Notes: a model not told the origin generated them from the sequence alone. Numbered from the stretch's first letter, positions 24,980 through 34,144 are shown. The stretch is 41,822 nucleotides of DNA from Alphaproteobacteria bacterium (GCA_005885285.1 VAZG01000205.1:1-41822), one strand, 5' to 3'. Made by a program: numbers and translations.

Positions 24980-27900
24980 TCAACGTGCACCGCCATCACC
25001 GATAATCGTGTACGGCGCCCAGAACAAGGGATGCGCGTAAGTGAATTCGGTTTTGCCTTCGCTGTTAAGATAACCGGGTCCGTCCACGAGCGCCATCATC
25101 GCCTGCCGGAGTGCTTCGCTGCGTCCCAGCTTTGGATTTTCTGCCTGACGCTTGAACAAGTCGGTAACCAGTTGTCGGGCAGACTGCGAGTGCACGGACC
25201 AGTTCGTGACCAACAACGCCCGGGTTCCCGCGTAGAAAAACGCACGACCAAGTCCGGAAGCGGCCTCGGCACCGACGCCGGCGCCGGCAGCGGTATTGCA
25301 GGCCGACAAAACGACCCAATCCGCGTCAAGCTTGAGGCCCAGAATTTCTTCCATTGTCAGAAGGCCGTCACCGTCCTCTCCCGTGACGGTCGGCGATGAC
25401 AATGCCAGGGCCGGCTGCGTCAAGCCGTTGAGTTCACCGGGCACGAGGCCGTGCGTGGCGAAAGCCAGGATCTTGAACCCGGAAAGATCCAGGGTCTTGA
25501 CCGCGCTTTCCGTCGCGTTCTTGCCGAGATGCAGCACTTTGGCCGGGTCGGCGTGCAATGCGAGAGCGATCGACTTCAATTCGTCGGCCGTGTCCGGCAA
25601 CCGCGGTAAAAGGCCTAATTCCGCGCTATCCACGCCCTCAAGTTTTGGGCTGCTGCGCCGCTTCAACGGCATTCCACGGCTTAGGTTGTTGCTCGCGTCG
25701 GCGATCTGAACTCTGGTCTCTGCGGTTTCCGCTTCGGCTTGCTGGTCCGTGTTGAAATACGGGTCGCCAAATGCCACGAATTCTTCCCGATTGGGCTTGC
25801 CGGGCGGCAGCTGCCGGAGTGTGCGCAAGGCCGCCGCCGAGGGTATCGTCGTCACCCCATGGGTTCGGGCGAGCCACGCCACCCCTCGATAGCCCGAAAA
25901 TAGAGGTTCATCGCCATCCTTGGCTACAGCCGGTGCCGTCGGCAATAAGGAAACAGGCAGCAAGCCTAGCGCACCGTTGGTGACGACAATCAAGCTCCTG
26001 GCGGACTTCCAGCCGCTTTCGACCGGCTTCAAGAGCAACTCATAAAGTCCGTAAGCCAGCCCCAAGTCGAAGTCGGGGATATCCGAGATCATGGCTGCCT
26101 GCGGCTCGAGAGCCTCTCGCAATTTGCGAATTTTGGTCTCAATCTCCCCGCTCTTCGCCGTAATCTGGGCGAACGCAATAGGACCTGCCTTTGGCACGGC
26201 CCAAACAAAACTTCTATTCAGACCGAAATAGAAAGACAGCATTGCCTCGCCATCCACCAGCGTGGCTCTTATCTCGTCGATCGTCGGCGGCTTTGGCGAA
26301 ACCAGATCGGCGTAAGCCGGAAATTTTTGATTGATTTCCTGGCGCGCCTTGTCCCGCTGCGCCCGCAGACTGCCAATGGAAGCGGTGATCGCTTGCACGC
26401 CTTTTTCATCGCGCTCATCCGACGATAGCGCGAGCACATTATTGAGCGTGCCCAGTTGCGCATTCAACTGCTTGGAAAGATCCTGCTCCTTACGGACCAG
26501 TTCGCTGAGTGCCGCATCTTTGGCTGCGGCTCGCGCGCTCGACGCCGCCAGCGCCTGCTGGACGGAATGACCGCGAATAGCGTCGGCGAGGCCAAACGTC
26601 TCCGCGCCGACGTCGGCAACTAAACCGGTATTTCTCGCGAGCATGACGAAGTAGGTTTCGACGACAACCTGCAATCGAAAGCTGCGCGCTGCAACCGTCG
26701 TCGTATTGTCGTCGTCGGAGTTCTCCTGCGAGGCCGCCATCATGCCCGGTATGGCTGCTTTGAATTCGCGGATCGCCTCTGCGTCCCGTCCCGCCTGCAT
26801 CAGTCCAATGGCCAGCGTGCCGCGCGCGGATGCGGTGTCGAAATGAGTTTCGCCCACGCGACCAACCTGGCTTTTCACCAGTTGCTCTGCCGCCGCGATG
26901 CCGGCATCAACCTGGCCTGAGGAATAAAGCGAAAGAATCCGCGATGGATTTAGCTCGAAGATTCGACGCCGCTGTGGATCCCAGCCGGCAATCGACTTGT
27001 CGATCCGATCGTAAATCGCCGTCGCCTCGGGCTTGCGCTGCAGTGTAAGGATCCCGCCAAGTTGGGAAAGGATTTGCACCGTCGGTTGCGAGTCGTCCGG
27101 GACGCCGACCGTTTGGTTGATTTCGAGAGCCACGCGCGTCAGTTGTTCGGCTTCTGTGTAGCGTCCTTGTTCAACAAGAATCGCTGCGAGGCCCATCACG
27201 TAGCGCGGCGTCACCGCATTGTACTTCCCCGTGTCCTTGAGCCTGGACAGCAAGGCGCGGCGGGCGTCGATCTCGGCTTCCTCCAATCGTCCCTGCCGCG
27301 CCTTCATGCGGGCTTGGCTGAGGACCGTGCCATCGATCGCCTGCAGAAGCATCGATTCCGATGGCGGATTATCGGAATCCAGCACCGCCTTCATGCCCGC
27401 GTATTTGCGTTGCTCAGCGACACGATAAGCGGCTTCGGCCTCACGGAACTGCCCGCGCGCCTCGAAAACAATTGCACGATTGAAATCAATCTCGGATTCC
27501 CAGGCATGAGCGAATTTGGCATAGGAAGCACGCCATCCTGGCATGCCACTGGTCCGCGCTTCCTGGATCAAGGACACGCTGCGGCGTAGATAGGCCTCGG
27601 CCTGAGGGATATCCCCCATTTGGAGAAGCATCGAGCTAATCTGCCGGTTGGTCACAAACTGATATCCCTTGGCACCCGGCGCATTGGTATCGCGCAACAG
27701 ACGCTGATAGACCTCAAGCGCCTTTTTCGGGTCGCCGGCGACGGCATACTGCAGCGCGACGAGCTGCATAAACCGTCCCATCAGGTTGAGACTGACAACT
27801 CCGCGTCCAACCTCGATTGCTTTATTCGCATCCGTGATGGAATTTGCCAACCTGCCAAGTTGCGCACGCGCATTGCCACGGCCAAAATAGAACTGCGCTA

Positions 27901-28375
27901 GATCCTCTCGCGATTCCTTGCCGGTCGGAGAAGCGTCAGCGGTTGCTTGTAACTCCTGAATGACCTTAAGGTCGGGCTTTTCGCTATCCAGGATCGCCGT
28001 GATGTCGGAAATCGTCCGTGGCGGAGCAACGAAGGCGGCGGGAAGTCCACTCCCCGCGGAAATCTTGGGTGCGGCCTCATTTGGAACTGCAATAGCTACG
28101 TTCGCGCGCCCATTGGCAGTATTCAGCGCAGCCTTGACGCATGCTTGAACGCGCGGCTTCGCCTTGGCGCGGCACGCCTCCAAGCTGCCCATACCACCAC
28201 TTGATTGCATGCATGACATCACCATCGGCCTGCCGACGGTCATCCGGCAATTCTCGATGGCCGTCTCCATCGAAAGTGGAAACGCCAGTCCCGTTGATCC
28301 GATCAGAAAGCAGAGCGCAGCGATGTGGCCAACACCCCGACGAAGGAGACTATGCCCCAATTGGCGAACCAGCAT
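24980..28375 (-). CDS. Exported TPR-CHAT peptidase (CHAT cassette gene 1)
   Basis: From the ATG at 28375 the product is 1131 aa. It has a signal-like hydrophobic segment (HIAALCFLIGSTGLAF), a Cys-containing stretch (ENCRMTVG, VMSCMQSSGG), a long TPR-like helical array (about 140-560; for example PKKALEVYQRLLRD, YTEAEQLTRVALEI), a coiled coil and a C-terminal CHAT (caspase HetF-associated with TPRs) domain. The catalytic His (ILAFATHGLV, about 975) and Cys (VVLSACNTAAG, about 1026) are both present, as is the final FWAPYTIIGDGG. CHAT proteins are cysteine peptidases in signalling or defence, with TPRs sensing a partner. A TTG at 28450 is the alternative start. An export signal is unusual for anti-phage CHAT proteins. 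Confidence 0.92.
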   Translation of the reverse strand: MLVRQLGHSLLRRGVGHIAALCFLIGSTGLAFPLSMETAIENCRMTVGRPMVMSCMQSSGGMGSLEACRAKAKPRVQACVKAALNTANGRANVAIAVPNEAAPKISAGSGLPAAFVAPPRTISDITAILDSEKPDLKVIQELQATADASPTGKESREDLAQFYFGRGNARAQLGRLANSITDANKAIEVGRGVVSLNLMGRFMQLVALQYAVAGDPKKALEVYQRLLRDTNAPGAKGYQFVTNRQISSMLLQMGDIPQAEAYLRRSVSLIQEARTSGMPGWRASYAKFAHAWESEIDFNRAIVFEARGQFREAEAAYRVAEQRKYAGMKAVLDSDNPPSESMLLQAIDGTVLSQARMKARQGRLEEAEIDARRALLSRLKDTGKYNAVTPRYVMGLAAILVEQGRYTEAEQLTRVALEINQTVGVPDDSQPTVQILSQLGGILTLQRKPEATAIYDRIDKSIAGWDPQRRRIFELNPSRILSLYSSGQVDAGIAAAEQLVKSQVGRVGETHFDTASARGTLAIGLMQAGRDAEAIREFKAAIPGMMAASQENSDDDNTTTVAARSFRLQVVVETYFVMLARNTGLVADVGAETFGLADAIRGHSVQQALAASSARAAAKDAALSELVRKEQDLSKQLNAQLGTLNNVLALSSDERDEKGVQAITASIGSLRAQRDKARQEINQKFPAYADLVSPKPPTIDEIRATLVDGEAMLSFYFGLNRSFVWAVPKAGPIAFAQITAKSGEIETKIRKLREALEPQAAMISDIPDFDLGLAYGLYELLLKPVESGWKSARSLIVVTNGALGLLPVSLLPTAPAVAKDGDEPLFSGYRGVAWLARTHGVTTIPSAAALRTLRQLPPGKPNREEFVAFGDPYFNTDQQAEAETAETRVQIADASNNLSRGMPLKRRSSPKLEGVDSAELGLLPRLPDTADELKSIALALHADPAKVLHLGKNATESAVKTLDLSGFKILAFATHGLVPGELNGLTQPALALSSPTVTGEDGDGLLTMEEILGLKLDADWVVLSACNTAAGAGVGAEAASGLGRAFFYAGTRALLVTNWSVHSQSARQLVTDLFKRQAENPKLGRSEALRQAMMALVDGPGYLNSEGKTEFTYAHPLFWAPYTIIGDGGAR

Positions 28376-28451
28376 TGCAAACACCTGCACAAAAGACACC
28401 GCTGAAATGCAAAATCCTATCTTTAAATTGTCCTCGAGAACAAGCCTCAAT

Positions 28452-28473
28452 CAACCCGTAGATCGACGGGTTG
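28452..28473. other. Hairpin between the HD-domain gene and the CHAT cassette
   Basis: The arms caacccgt (28452-28459) and acgggttg (28466-28473) pair perfectly around a six-base loop. On the minus strand it comes after the HD gene stop and before the CHAT start, so it could be a terminator or attenuator; no T tract follows. Confidence 0.45.
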
Positions 28474-28503
28474 GGCCGTGGATTCAGTCGATCCTTGCAG
28501 CTC

Positions 28504-29337
28504 TTAAGCTTGCGGGCCGGAAAGCGAGATCTCTCGTTCCGCGCGGAAGACATTACTGTAAAGATTCGCAACCCACTGGCGTCCGCGCGACGTCATGTTG
28601 AGATAGCGTATTGCGGTCTGAATGTGAGGTGCCACGCTGTTCCAGTAGAATTGCGGGTAGCTGTCGACGATGTCGGCGGGCGATGCATAGCCAAGCTGGC
28701 GGTTCATGCCTACTTCTTCAAACTCATGATAGAGGGCATTGGCTTTCCTGATGTAGTTGGGATCGCCGAGTTGTCCGATGAAATCTGCCGCTCGAAGGAT
28801 CGATGCCTCCTCATCATATTGCTGACCCTCGCTTGGAGGAAATCGGGTGCCTTCGATGGCATGAGCAATGCGCAGCTCGTCGAGCTCCGCAATGCCCTCG
28901 ATCCTCTCGATCACGTAGAGCTTCGATCGATCGACATGGTAGGGCATCAGGCTGGCGTCGGATGAACCGCGCGGCAACGTCACCTTTCTGCCTGACGCAT
29001 CAATCACAAAACCGTCCGCGTCGTCCTCCTTGAGGAGGCCGCGCACGTAGCCGATGTCGTGGGTAAGGCAGGCAATGATGACGTGCGCGTAGTCGGTCAC
29101 GGTGATGTGGGCGTGCAACGCCCGACCGCGGAGAATATCATGTCCGGCAAGCGTTACGAGCAGCGTGTGCTCGACATTGTGGTAGAGAGCGTCGCTGTTT
29201 CCAATGCACTCGAGGGCTATACGGGCGGCCGCCAGCACCAATTCGCGGTAAGCCTGCGAAGATCCGTACACGTGGCGCATGAAGGAGCCGAGTAATTCCT
29301 CCAAGGCATCTGCCGCCAGCTCCGGTAAAGTCATCAT
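28504..29337 (-). CDS. HD-domain (phosphohydrolase-like) protein
   Basis: The 277-aa protein (ATG at 29337 or 29334, behind ggggca) has an HD/PDEase-type metal site: H53 and H57 in YHNVEHTLLV and the H93-D94 pair in CLTHDIGYVRG. A further acidic helix (ASILRAADFIGQLGD, about 195-209) would supply the last Asp. The helical C-terminal part ends EREISLSGPQA. HD proteins hydrolyse phosphate esters, often of nucleotides or cyclic nucleotides; the exact substrate is unknown. It lies 128 nt upstream of the CHAT cassette on the same strand, so a link is possible but not required. Confidence 0.85.
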   Translation of the reverse strand: MMTLPELAADALEELLGSFMRHVYGSSQAYRELVLAAARIALECIGNSDALYHNVEHTLLVTLAGHDILRGRALHAHITVTDYAHVIIACLTHDIGYVRGLLKEDDADGFVIDASGRKVTLPRGSSDASLMPYHVDRSKLYVIERIEGIAELDELRIAHAIEGTRFPPSEGQQYDEEASILRAADFIGQLGDPNYIRKANALYHEFEEVGMNRQLGYASPADIVDSYPQFYWNSVAPHIQTAIRYLNMTSRGRQWVANLYSNVFRAEREISLSGPQA

Positions 29338-29557
29338 TGATGCTGCCCCGATGAAAATAACTTCCCGCGCGCACTCCTGACTTCGCACTTTGCTGCGAGC
29401 GAGCATACCGCATCTCTGGTTAGGCCACCACACGCCGAATACCGCTCCCGGTGAAAAAGCGATATTATATTGCGACGCAGCTATTCTGGTGCCGCCGGTT
29501 CGAGATTCCTGTTCCTGACTACTTGCGCAAATTGGGTAGTCGCCTAGATCGCGACAA

Positions 29558-30172
29558 ATGACGCACCTCGCAAGCCGCATCATCGGACACTACGAAAAAC
29601 ACGCGGCGGCGTGGGACAACGACCGCCAGAACAGCGCGTGGAATGACCAGCTCTGGCACGACCGTTTCATCGATCGCCTCGCACCAGGCGCAAGAGTTCT
29701 CGACCTTGGCTGTGGCTCGGGACGGTCGGTTGCGCAGCACATGCATCACCGCGGACTGCACGTGACGGGCGTCGATTCGTCTCTTACGATGATATCCCTG
29801 TGCCGGAGGCGCCTGCCCGACCACGAGTGGGTCGTGGCCGACATGAGACGGCTATCGCTGAGCCGCCGCTTCGACGCTATCCTGGCCTGGGACCGTTTCT
29901 TTCACCTCGACCATGATGACCAACGCGGAATGTTTGCGGTGTTCGCCCTGCACTCGTCCGCCGACGCGGTGCTGATGCTCAATACTGGACCTGAACATGG
30001 CGAGGATGTCGGCAGCTATCGAGGCGATCCGCTCTATGATGCGAGCCTGGCACCCGCCGAATACGTGACCTTGATCAACGGAATCGGCTTTGAGGTTATC
30101 GAGCATGTCGCCAATGATGCGCGAGCGGGTGGACGCACGGTGTGGCTTTGCAGAGGCCGGCCAAACTCCTGA
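29558..30172 (+). CDS. Class I SAM-dependent methyltransferase
   Basis: The 204-aa protein has motif I in VLDLGCGSGRSVA (about 47-59), the acidic second strand VTGVDSS and the DMRRLSLSRRFDAILAWD segment with the post-II/IV motif. It resembles small-molecule methyltransferases, but the substrate is unknown. It is divergent from the HD-domain gene across a 220-bp region (29338-29557) that must hold both promoters. Soon after its stop lies a tetranucleotide repeat. Confidence 0.88.
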   Translation: MTHLASRIIGHYEKHAAAWDNDRQNSAWNDQLWHDRFIDRLAPGARVLDLGCGSGRSVAQHMHHRGLHVTGVDSSLTMISLCRRRLPDHEWVVADMRRLSLSRRFDAILAWDRFFHLDHDDQRGMFAVFALHSSADAVLMLNTGPEHGEDVGSYRGDPLYDASLAPAEYVTLINGIGFEVIEHVANDARAGGRTVWLCRGRPNS

Positions 30173-30278
30173 ATTGAAAAAGCGTCTGTCGGAATCGAAA
30201 GCCACGTTCGTTTGCGATTGGCGCCTGTCGCGAATCCAGTCCGGGTGCGAATACGTCAGCATCAACGACACAAGCGAC

Positions 30279-30306
30279 GGTAGGTAGGTAGGTAGGTAGG
30301 TAGGTA
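30279..30306. repeat. GGTA tetranucleotide microsatellite (seven units)
   Basis: Seven perfect GGTA units follow each other, then an imperfect GGCA. Such tracts are prone to replication slippage. It lies 107 nt after the methyltransferase stop and about 130 nt before the next gene. An open frame on the plus strand (from 30090) ends inside it, but that frame overlaps the methyltransferase and is not supported. Confidence 0.9.
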
Positions 30307-30435
30307 GGCAGGTCGTGCCAAAGTGACGACCGCAATCGCTCCGGCCAAACCACAAAAATAGTTCTGCCTCATAATCGTGATGACTCTGACGCAAGGAGAA
30401 GAAATAAGCTTGTGGATAAGGGAGGAGACTTTGCG

Positions 30436-30645
30436 ATGAGCGATTGCACCATCATGGAGTTGTATTGCCTGGAGCGATCAAGGTTAGATCCTCGGAACAG
30501 AGGTAAATGGATTGCACAGGCCGAGCGTTGGCATGAACTTGCCCGGGCTCAGAACTCATGGCGTCATCAGAAAAAGCCGCCTCTTCAGCAATCCATGCAT
30601 GCGGGCCCGATGGCAACCCAGCCTGGTACACGCCAGCAGGGCTGA
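30436..30645 (+). CDS. Small hypothetical protein
   Basis: The 69-aa protein starts MSDCTIMELYCLERSR and contains NRGKWIAQAERWHELAR, a pattern I have seen in rhizobial short proteins. The N-terminal half is helical; the C-terminal half is polar and of low complexity. The ATG at 30436 follows ggagga with slightly long spacing; a GTG at 30412 is an alternative. Confidence 0.7.
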   Translation: MSDCTIMELYCLERSRLDPRNRGKWIAQAERWHELARAQNSWRHQKKPPLQQSMHAGPMATQPGTRQQG

Positions 30646-30742
30646 CTTTAGCCGCGTAGATAGCCCGCGTCCGGTTCGGCGGTTAGCCGTCCGGCCGCAA
30701 AGTCGCGAGGCCACCGCCGCCAGAGCCGTCCTCAATTACCAG

Positions 30743-30922
30743 CTAGGCCGGATCAGACATCCAGGTTTGCTCTCCGCATTGGCATTTGAACATGCTGATG
30801 GTGCGACCCTTGTTGGAGTCCAGCATCTTGCAGATCAGCTTGGGTTCCGCGGCGCAACGGCTACAGCGACGCGGCTCTGTGGTTTCCGTGCCGGTCAGTT
30901 GGCTTGTACTGAAGTAATTCAT
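30743..30922 (-). CDS. 59-aa zinc-ribbon protein
   Basis: The frame starts MNYFSTSQLTGTE and ends MSDPA with TAG. It has CSRC (20-23 region) and a CKM...KCQC pair (FKCQCGEQTW), which is a small zinc-ribbon design. The frame is just under the usual 60-residue cut-off, so it is easy to miss. The protein-like Cys spacing and the conserved-looking EQTW ending support it as a real gene, possibly of the family of short rhizobial zinc-finger proteins. No Shine-Dalgarno of note. Confidence 0.65.
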   Translation of the reverse strand: MNYFSTSQLTGTETTEPRRCSRCAAEPKLICKMLDSNKGRTISMFKCQCGEQTWMSDPA

Positions 30923-31009
30923 GCTGCGCCCAAAATTGAATCTCTCGATGGTGCTTGCCGGTGGTTCGTTTTCTCAATTAGTACCAGCGCGAAACTTTTG
31001 GTTCAAAAA

Positions 31010-31025
31010 CGCACGATATCGTGCG
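31010..31025. promoter_or_regulatory. Perfect 16-bp palindrome upstream of the PLP enzyme gene
   Basis: The sequence cgcacgatatcgtgcg is a perfect palindrome about 190 nt before the cystathionine gamma-synthase family start. It looks like a dimeric regulator site, but the cognate regulator is not in the window. The gap 30923-31216 holds no other supported feature. Confidence 0.45.
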
Positions 31026-31216
31026 CGGCTGCTGCAATAGGTCATCGCCGCCACTGATGGCGCCTCGGGTGAAATCAGTTCCGGATGTTGCTACGCTGAT
31101 CCTGGCAAGGTCGACGGGAGCCGTTGGATGCGCTCGCATCCACCGCTCGCGGCCACCTCGCCACTGCGGAAGACCCACGCAGGGCGACGTTCCGAAGCCA
31201 CACAGCGAGACAGGCC

Positions 31217-32500
31217 ATGGTGAAACCGTTTCCCTCGAAGACCCACATCGGCAACCACATGCTGCATCCGGAAACGCTGATGCTGAACTACGGCTACGAC
31301 CCGCAACTGTCGGAAGGGGCCGTCAAACCACCGGTGTTCCTGACCTCGACCTTCGTCTTTCGGACCGCCGAAGACGGACAGGACTTCTTCGATTTCGTCT
31401 CGGGTCGGCGCGAGCCTCCCGAGGGGATGGGCGCGGGCCTGGTTTATTCGCGCTTCAATCACCCGAACAGCGAGATCGTCGAGGACAGGCTCTCTGTTTA
31501 CGAGCGCACCGAGAAATGCGCGCTGTTCTCGTCCGGCATGGCGGCGATTGCGACCACGATCCTCGCGTTCGCGCGCCCTGGCGACGTCATCCTACACTCA
31601 CAACCGCTCTATGGCGGGACAGAAACTCTGCTTGCCAAGACACTCGCGGGCCTCTCCATCGGCGCCGTGGGTTTTGCCGACGGCATCGACGAAACCGCAG
31701 TCAGGCTGGCGGCGGAGGATGCCATGCGCAAAGGCCGCGTTGCGATGATTTTCATCGAAACCCCGGCAAATCCCACCAACGGCCTAGTCGATATCGCGAT
31801 GGTCCGCCGCATCGCTGAGATGATCGGCCAGACCCAGGGGCACACGCCGATCGTTGCATGCGACAATACGTTGCTGGGACCGGTGTTTCAGCGGCCGATC
31901 GAACACGGCGCGGATCTTTCGTTGTACTCGCTGACGAAATATATCGGCGGTCATTCCGACCTGATTGCGGGCGCCGCGCTCGGCTCAAAGGCCCTTATGA
32001 AAGACATCAAAGCGCTGCGAGGCGCCATCGGCACCCAGCTGGACCCGCATTCCTGCTGGATGATCAGCCGGTCGCTCGAAACACTGAGCATCCGCATGGA
32101 ACGAGCTGACAGAAACGCGCGGCTCGTGGCGGATTACCTGCGCGACCACGCCAAGGTGGCGAAGGTTCATTACCTCGCTCACCACGACGAGACCTCGCCC
32201 GCCGGTCGTCTGTTCGCGAGACAATGCATCGGCGCCGGCTCCACGTTCTCGTTCGACATTGTCGGCGGCCAAGCCGCTGCGTTCAAATTCTTGAACGCGC
32301 TGCAAATCTTCAAGCTCGCGGTGAGCCTGGGCGGCACCGAGTCGCTTGCCAGCCTGCCCGCCAGCATGACCCACTCCGGCGTTCCGGCTGATATCCGCCA
32401 AAAAATAGGCGTTCTCGACTCCACGATCCGGCTGTCGATCGGCATCGAACACCCCTCCGATCTGATCGCGGACATCGCGCAGGCGTTGAGCGAGGCATAG
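31217..32500 (+). CDS. Cystathionine gamma-synthase family PLP enzyme
   Basis: The 427-aa protein is a Cys/Met-metabolism PLP enzyme. The Schiff-base lysine is K241 in [12 protein letters not shown]77 and R79 ([11 protein letters not shown]) contact the phosphate of the neighbouring subunit; Y132 (QPLYGGTE) stacks on the ring and D216 (ACDNTLLGP) binds its nitrogen. The C-terminal [18 protein letters not shown] supplies the substrate carboxylate site. Reactions in the family range from cystathionine synthesis to methionine gamma-lysis, which the sequence alone does not separate. ATG at 31217 gives the usual N-terminus; the frame is open to 31124. Confidence 0.94.
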   Translation: MVKPFPSKTHIGNHMLHPETLMLNYGYDPQLSEGAVKPPVFLTSTFVFRTAEDGQDFFDFVSGRREPPEGMGAGLVYSRFNHPNSEIVEDRLSVYERTEKCALFSSGMAAIATTILAFARPGDVILHSQPLYGGTETLLAKTLAGLSIGAVGFADGIDETAVRLAAEDAMRKGRVAMIFIETPANPTNGLVDIAMVRRIAEMIGQTQGHTPIVACDNTLLGPVFQRPIEHGADLSLYSLTKYIGGHSDLIAGAALGSKALMKDIKALRGAIGTQLDPHSCWMISRSLETLSIRMERADRNARLVADYLRDHAKVAKVHYLAHHDETSPAGRLFARQCIGAGSTFSFDIVGGQAAAFKFLNALQIFKLAVSLGGTESLASLPASMTHSGVPADIRQKIGVLDSTIRLSIGIEHPSDLIADIAQALSEA

Positions 32501-32617
32501 CTGCGCGACCGAACATTGCCGCCGAGATGAAGCCGCCGGCCTCGCCGATTACCCAGAATCGTACTCTTGTCGCCGCATTTCTCGGTATTGCTAGCCGGCA
32601 GGACCGAGGGATATTGC

Positions 32618-32989
32618 ATGAAAAAGTCGATCGCGTTTGGGGCGCTGGCCCTGTCGCTGGTTTCGTCCGGAGCGATGGCGGACGAGCGGCGTGGCGGCGA
32701 CGCCGCGCTCGGAGCGCTCTCCGGTGCGGTGGTGTTTGGACCCGTTGGCGCCGTGGCGGGCGCGGTCGTGGGGTATGCCGCCGGACCGTCGATTGCTCAT
32801 TCCTGGGGCTTTAGACGCTCGAGCGCCGCCCATCGCGGACGGACATCGACCAAGCAAGAGGCGCGAGTATCTCATGTTGAGAGTGAGCCAGTCCCGAATA
32901 GGCCGGCCGCTCCGCCCCCGGCTGCGCAAGTGCCGCCACCCTCTCCTAAAGCTGCCTCCACGGCACCGCCGGTTCAGGGCCTGGAGTGA
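32618..32989 (+). CDS. Exported glycine-zipper protein
   Basis: The 123-aa product has a signal peptide (MKKSIAFGALALSLVSSGAMA), then a glycine-zipper helix (ALGALSGAVVFGPVGAVAGA) that can span or insert into a membrane, and a Pro/Ala-rich tail. Glycine-zipper proteins are typical of the outer membrane or periplasm. ATG at 32618 is preceded by gaggg. Confidence 0.8.
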   Translation: MKKSIAFGALALSLVSSGAMADERRGGDAALGALSGAVVFGPVGAVAGAVVGYAAGPSIAHSWGFRRSSAAHRGRTSTKQEARVSHVESEPVPNRPAAPPPAAQVPPPSPKAASTAPPVQGLE

Positions 32990-32994
32990 GGCGG

Positions 32995-33024
32995 CCTCAA
33001 GTAAGCCTTCGACGCCACTTGAGG
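32995..33024. terminator. Hairpin between convergent genes
   Basis: The arms cctcaagt (32995-33002) and acttgagg (33017-33024) pair perfectly around a 14-base loop. It sits between the convergent glycine-zipper and FMN reductase genes. No T tract, so the function is inferred from position only. Confidence 0.4.
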
Positions 33025-33054
33025 AGCGAAAGCGCACTCGACTGCCTACGGATC

Positions 33055-33645
33055 TCAATACGGCGGCGCCCGTCTCGCCCGCTGCGCTTTCGCCGCCTCC
33101 ATCCACCACGACAGATCATCTGCGAACCGAGGGAAGGCCGCATCCAGCGCTTTGCCGCCCTCGCCAATCGGCTTGCCGTCCGCCGACAGCGTCTGCGTAA
33201 TCGGGCCCGCTGCGATGGTGCTCGAAATCACCACCATGCCCATCTCCGAAAGCGTGCCATGCCAGGCGAGCGCGGCGCGGACGCCCGAAAAACGGCCCGC
33301 CGAATAGCTGGCGATCGCAGCGGGACGCCAGAACCACTCCTCGAGGAAATGATCGGTGAGGTTCTTCAGCCCCGGCTGGACGCCCCAATTATATTCGCCT
33401 GATATCAAGACGAACCCGTCGGCGCCGCGAATTTGACCAGCGAGTTTTTCCAACGCGGCGGGCGCCTCGCCTTTCGGATATTCCTTGTACATCCGGTCCA
33501 GCATCGGCAGACCAACCGCCTTGGCGTCGATCAGCTCGACGTCGTTGCCGCGGCCGCGCAACCCCTCGACAACGAATTGCGCAAGGCGGATGCCCAAGCG
33601 ATCCCTGCGGTACGAGCCGTAGAATACGAGAATGCGGTTGCTCAT
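33055..33645 (-). CDS. NADPH-dependent FMN reductase
   Basis: The 196-aa protein has a flavodoxin-like fold. The FMN phosphate loop is GSYRRDRLGIRLAQF (10-24) and the isoalloxazine loop SGEYNWGVQPGLKN. It reduces FMN or quinones/azo compounds with NAD(P)H in the cytoplasm; exact electron acceptor unknown. The length fits the family. It is transcribed towards the glycine-zipper gene and divergently from the small exported protein. Confidence 0.92.
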   Translation of the reverse strand: MSNRILVFYGSYRRDRLGIRLAQFVVEGLRGRGNDVELIDAKAVGLPMLDRMYKEYPKGEAPAALEKLAGQIRGADGFVLISGEYNWGVQPGLKNLTDHFLEEWFWRPAAIASYSAGRFSGVRAALAWHGTLSEMGMVVISSTIAAGPITQTLSADGKPIGEGGKALDAAFPRFADDLSWWMEAAKAQRARRAPPY

Positions 33646-33803
33646 GGCATCCGCATATTAGCACGCTTGCAACGCCTGTCTCCCACCGGATCGTCCCGGC
33701 GTTTTCCAAAAATTAAGCAGGCGCTGCGCGCCGATCATCGCGGCAAAAAAATCGCCACAATCCTTTTTACGAAATCAATTCGTTTCGAGAAGGAGAGCCC
33801 GAG

Positions 33804-34067
33804 ATGCGGATCAGAAACGCAATCTTCTTTGGTTCCATTGTCGCCGCGGCCGTCCTGGCAACGCCCGTGCTGGCGAAGGATTCACAATCCCAGAAAACCA
33901 ACGACCAATCGACGATCTCGACGCCGTCCGGTTCACCGCCCTGCCATGCTTACCAACAGGCCGCCGATGGATCGTGGATCGAGCTTCCATGCCAGGCGGC
34001 AGATTCCCCTAGGCCAACGCAGCGGCACAAGGCCTCGGCCCGGAAGGCGGACGATGAAGGGCACTGA
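33804..34067 (+). CDS. Small exported hypothetical protein
   Basis: The 87-aa product has a signal peptide (RNAIFFGSIVAAAVLATPVLAK) and a short mature part with SPPCHAYQQAADGSWIELPC, in which two cysteines could form a disulfide. The tail is basic. ATG follows aaggaga. Similar exported short proteins are frequent in this genus; no function known. Confidence 0.78.
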   Translation: MRIRNAIFFGSIVAAAVLATPVLAKDSQSQKTNDQSTISTPSGSPPCHAYQQAADGSWIELPCQAADSPRPTQRHKASARKADDEGH

Positions 34068-34144
34068 AGCTGGAACCCGCGGGCTCCGTTTGACCTTTCC
34101 CTCGCCTGGCCGCGACTAACCGTCCAAACCTTCAAGGGCAGGGC

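Noticed and set aside
30090..30287. Small plus-strand frame ending inside the GGTA repeat
   Set aside because: It overlaps the methyltransferase by about 80 nt in another frame and has no ribosome-binding site.
30281..30310. CRISPR-like repeat
   Set aside because: It is a pure tetranucleotide tract with no spacers.
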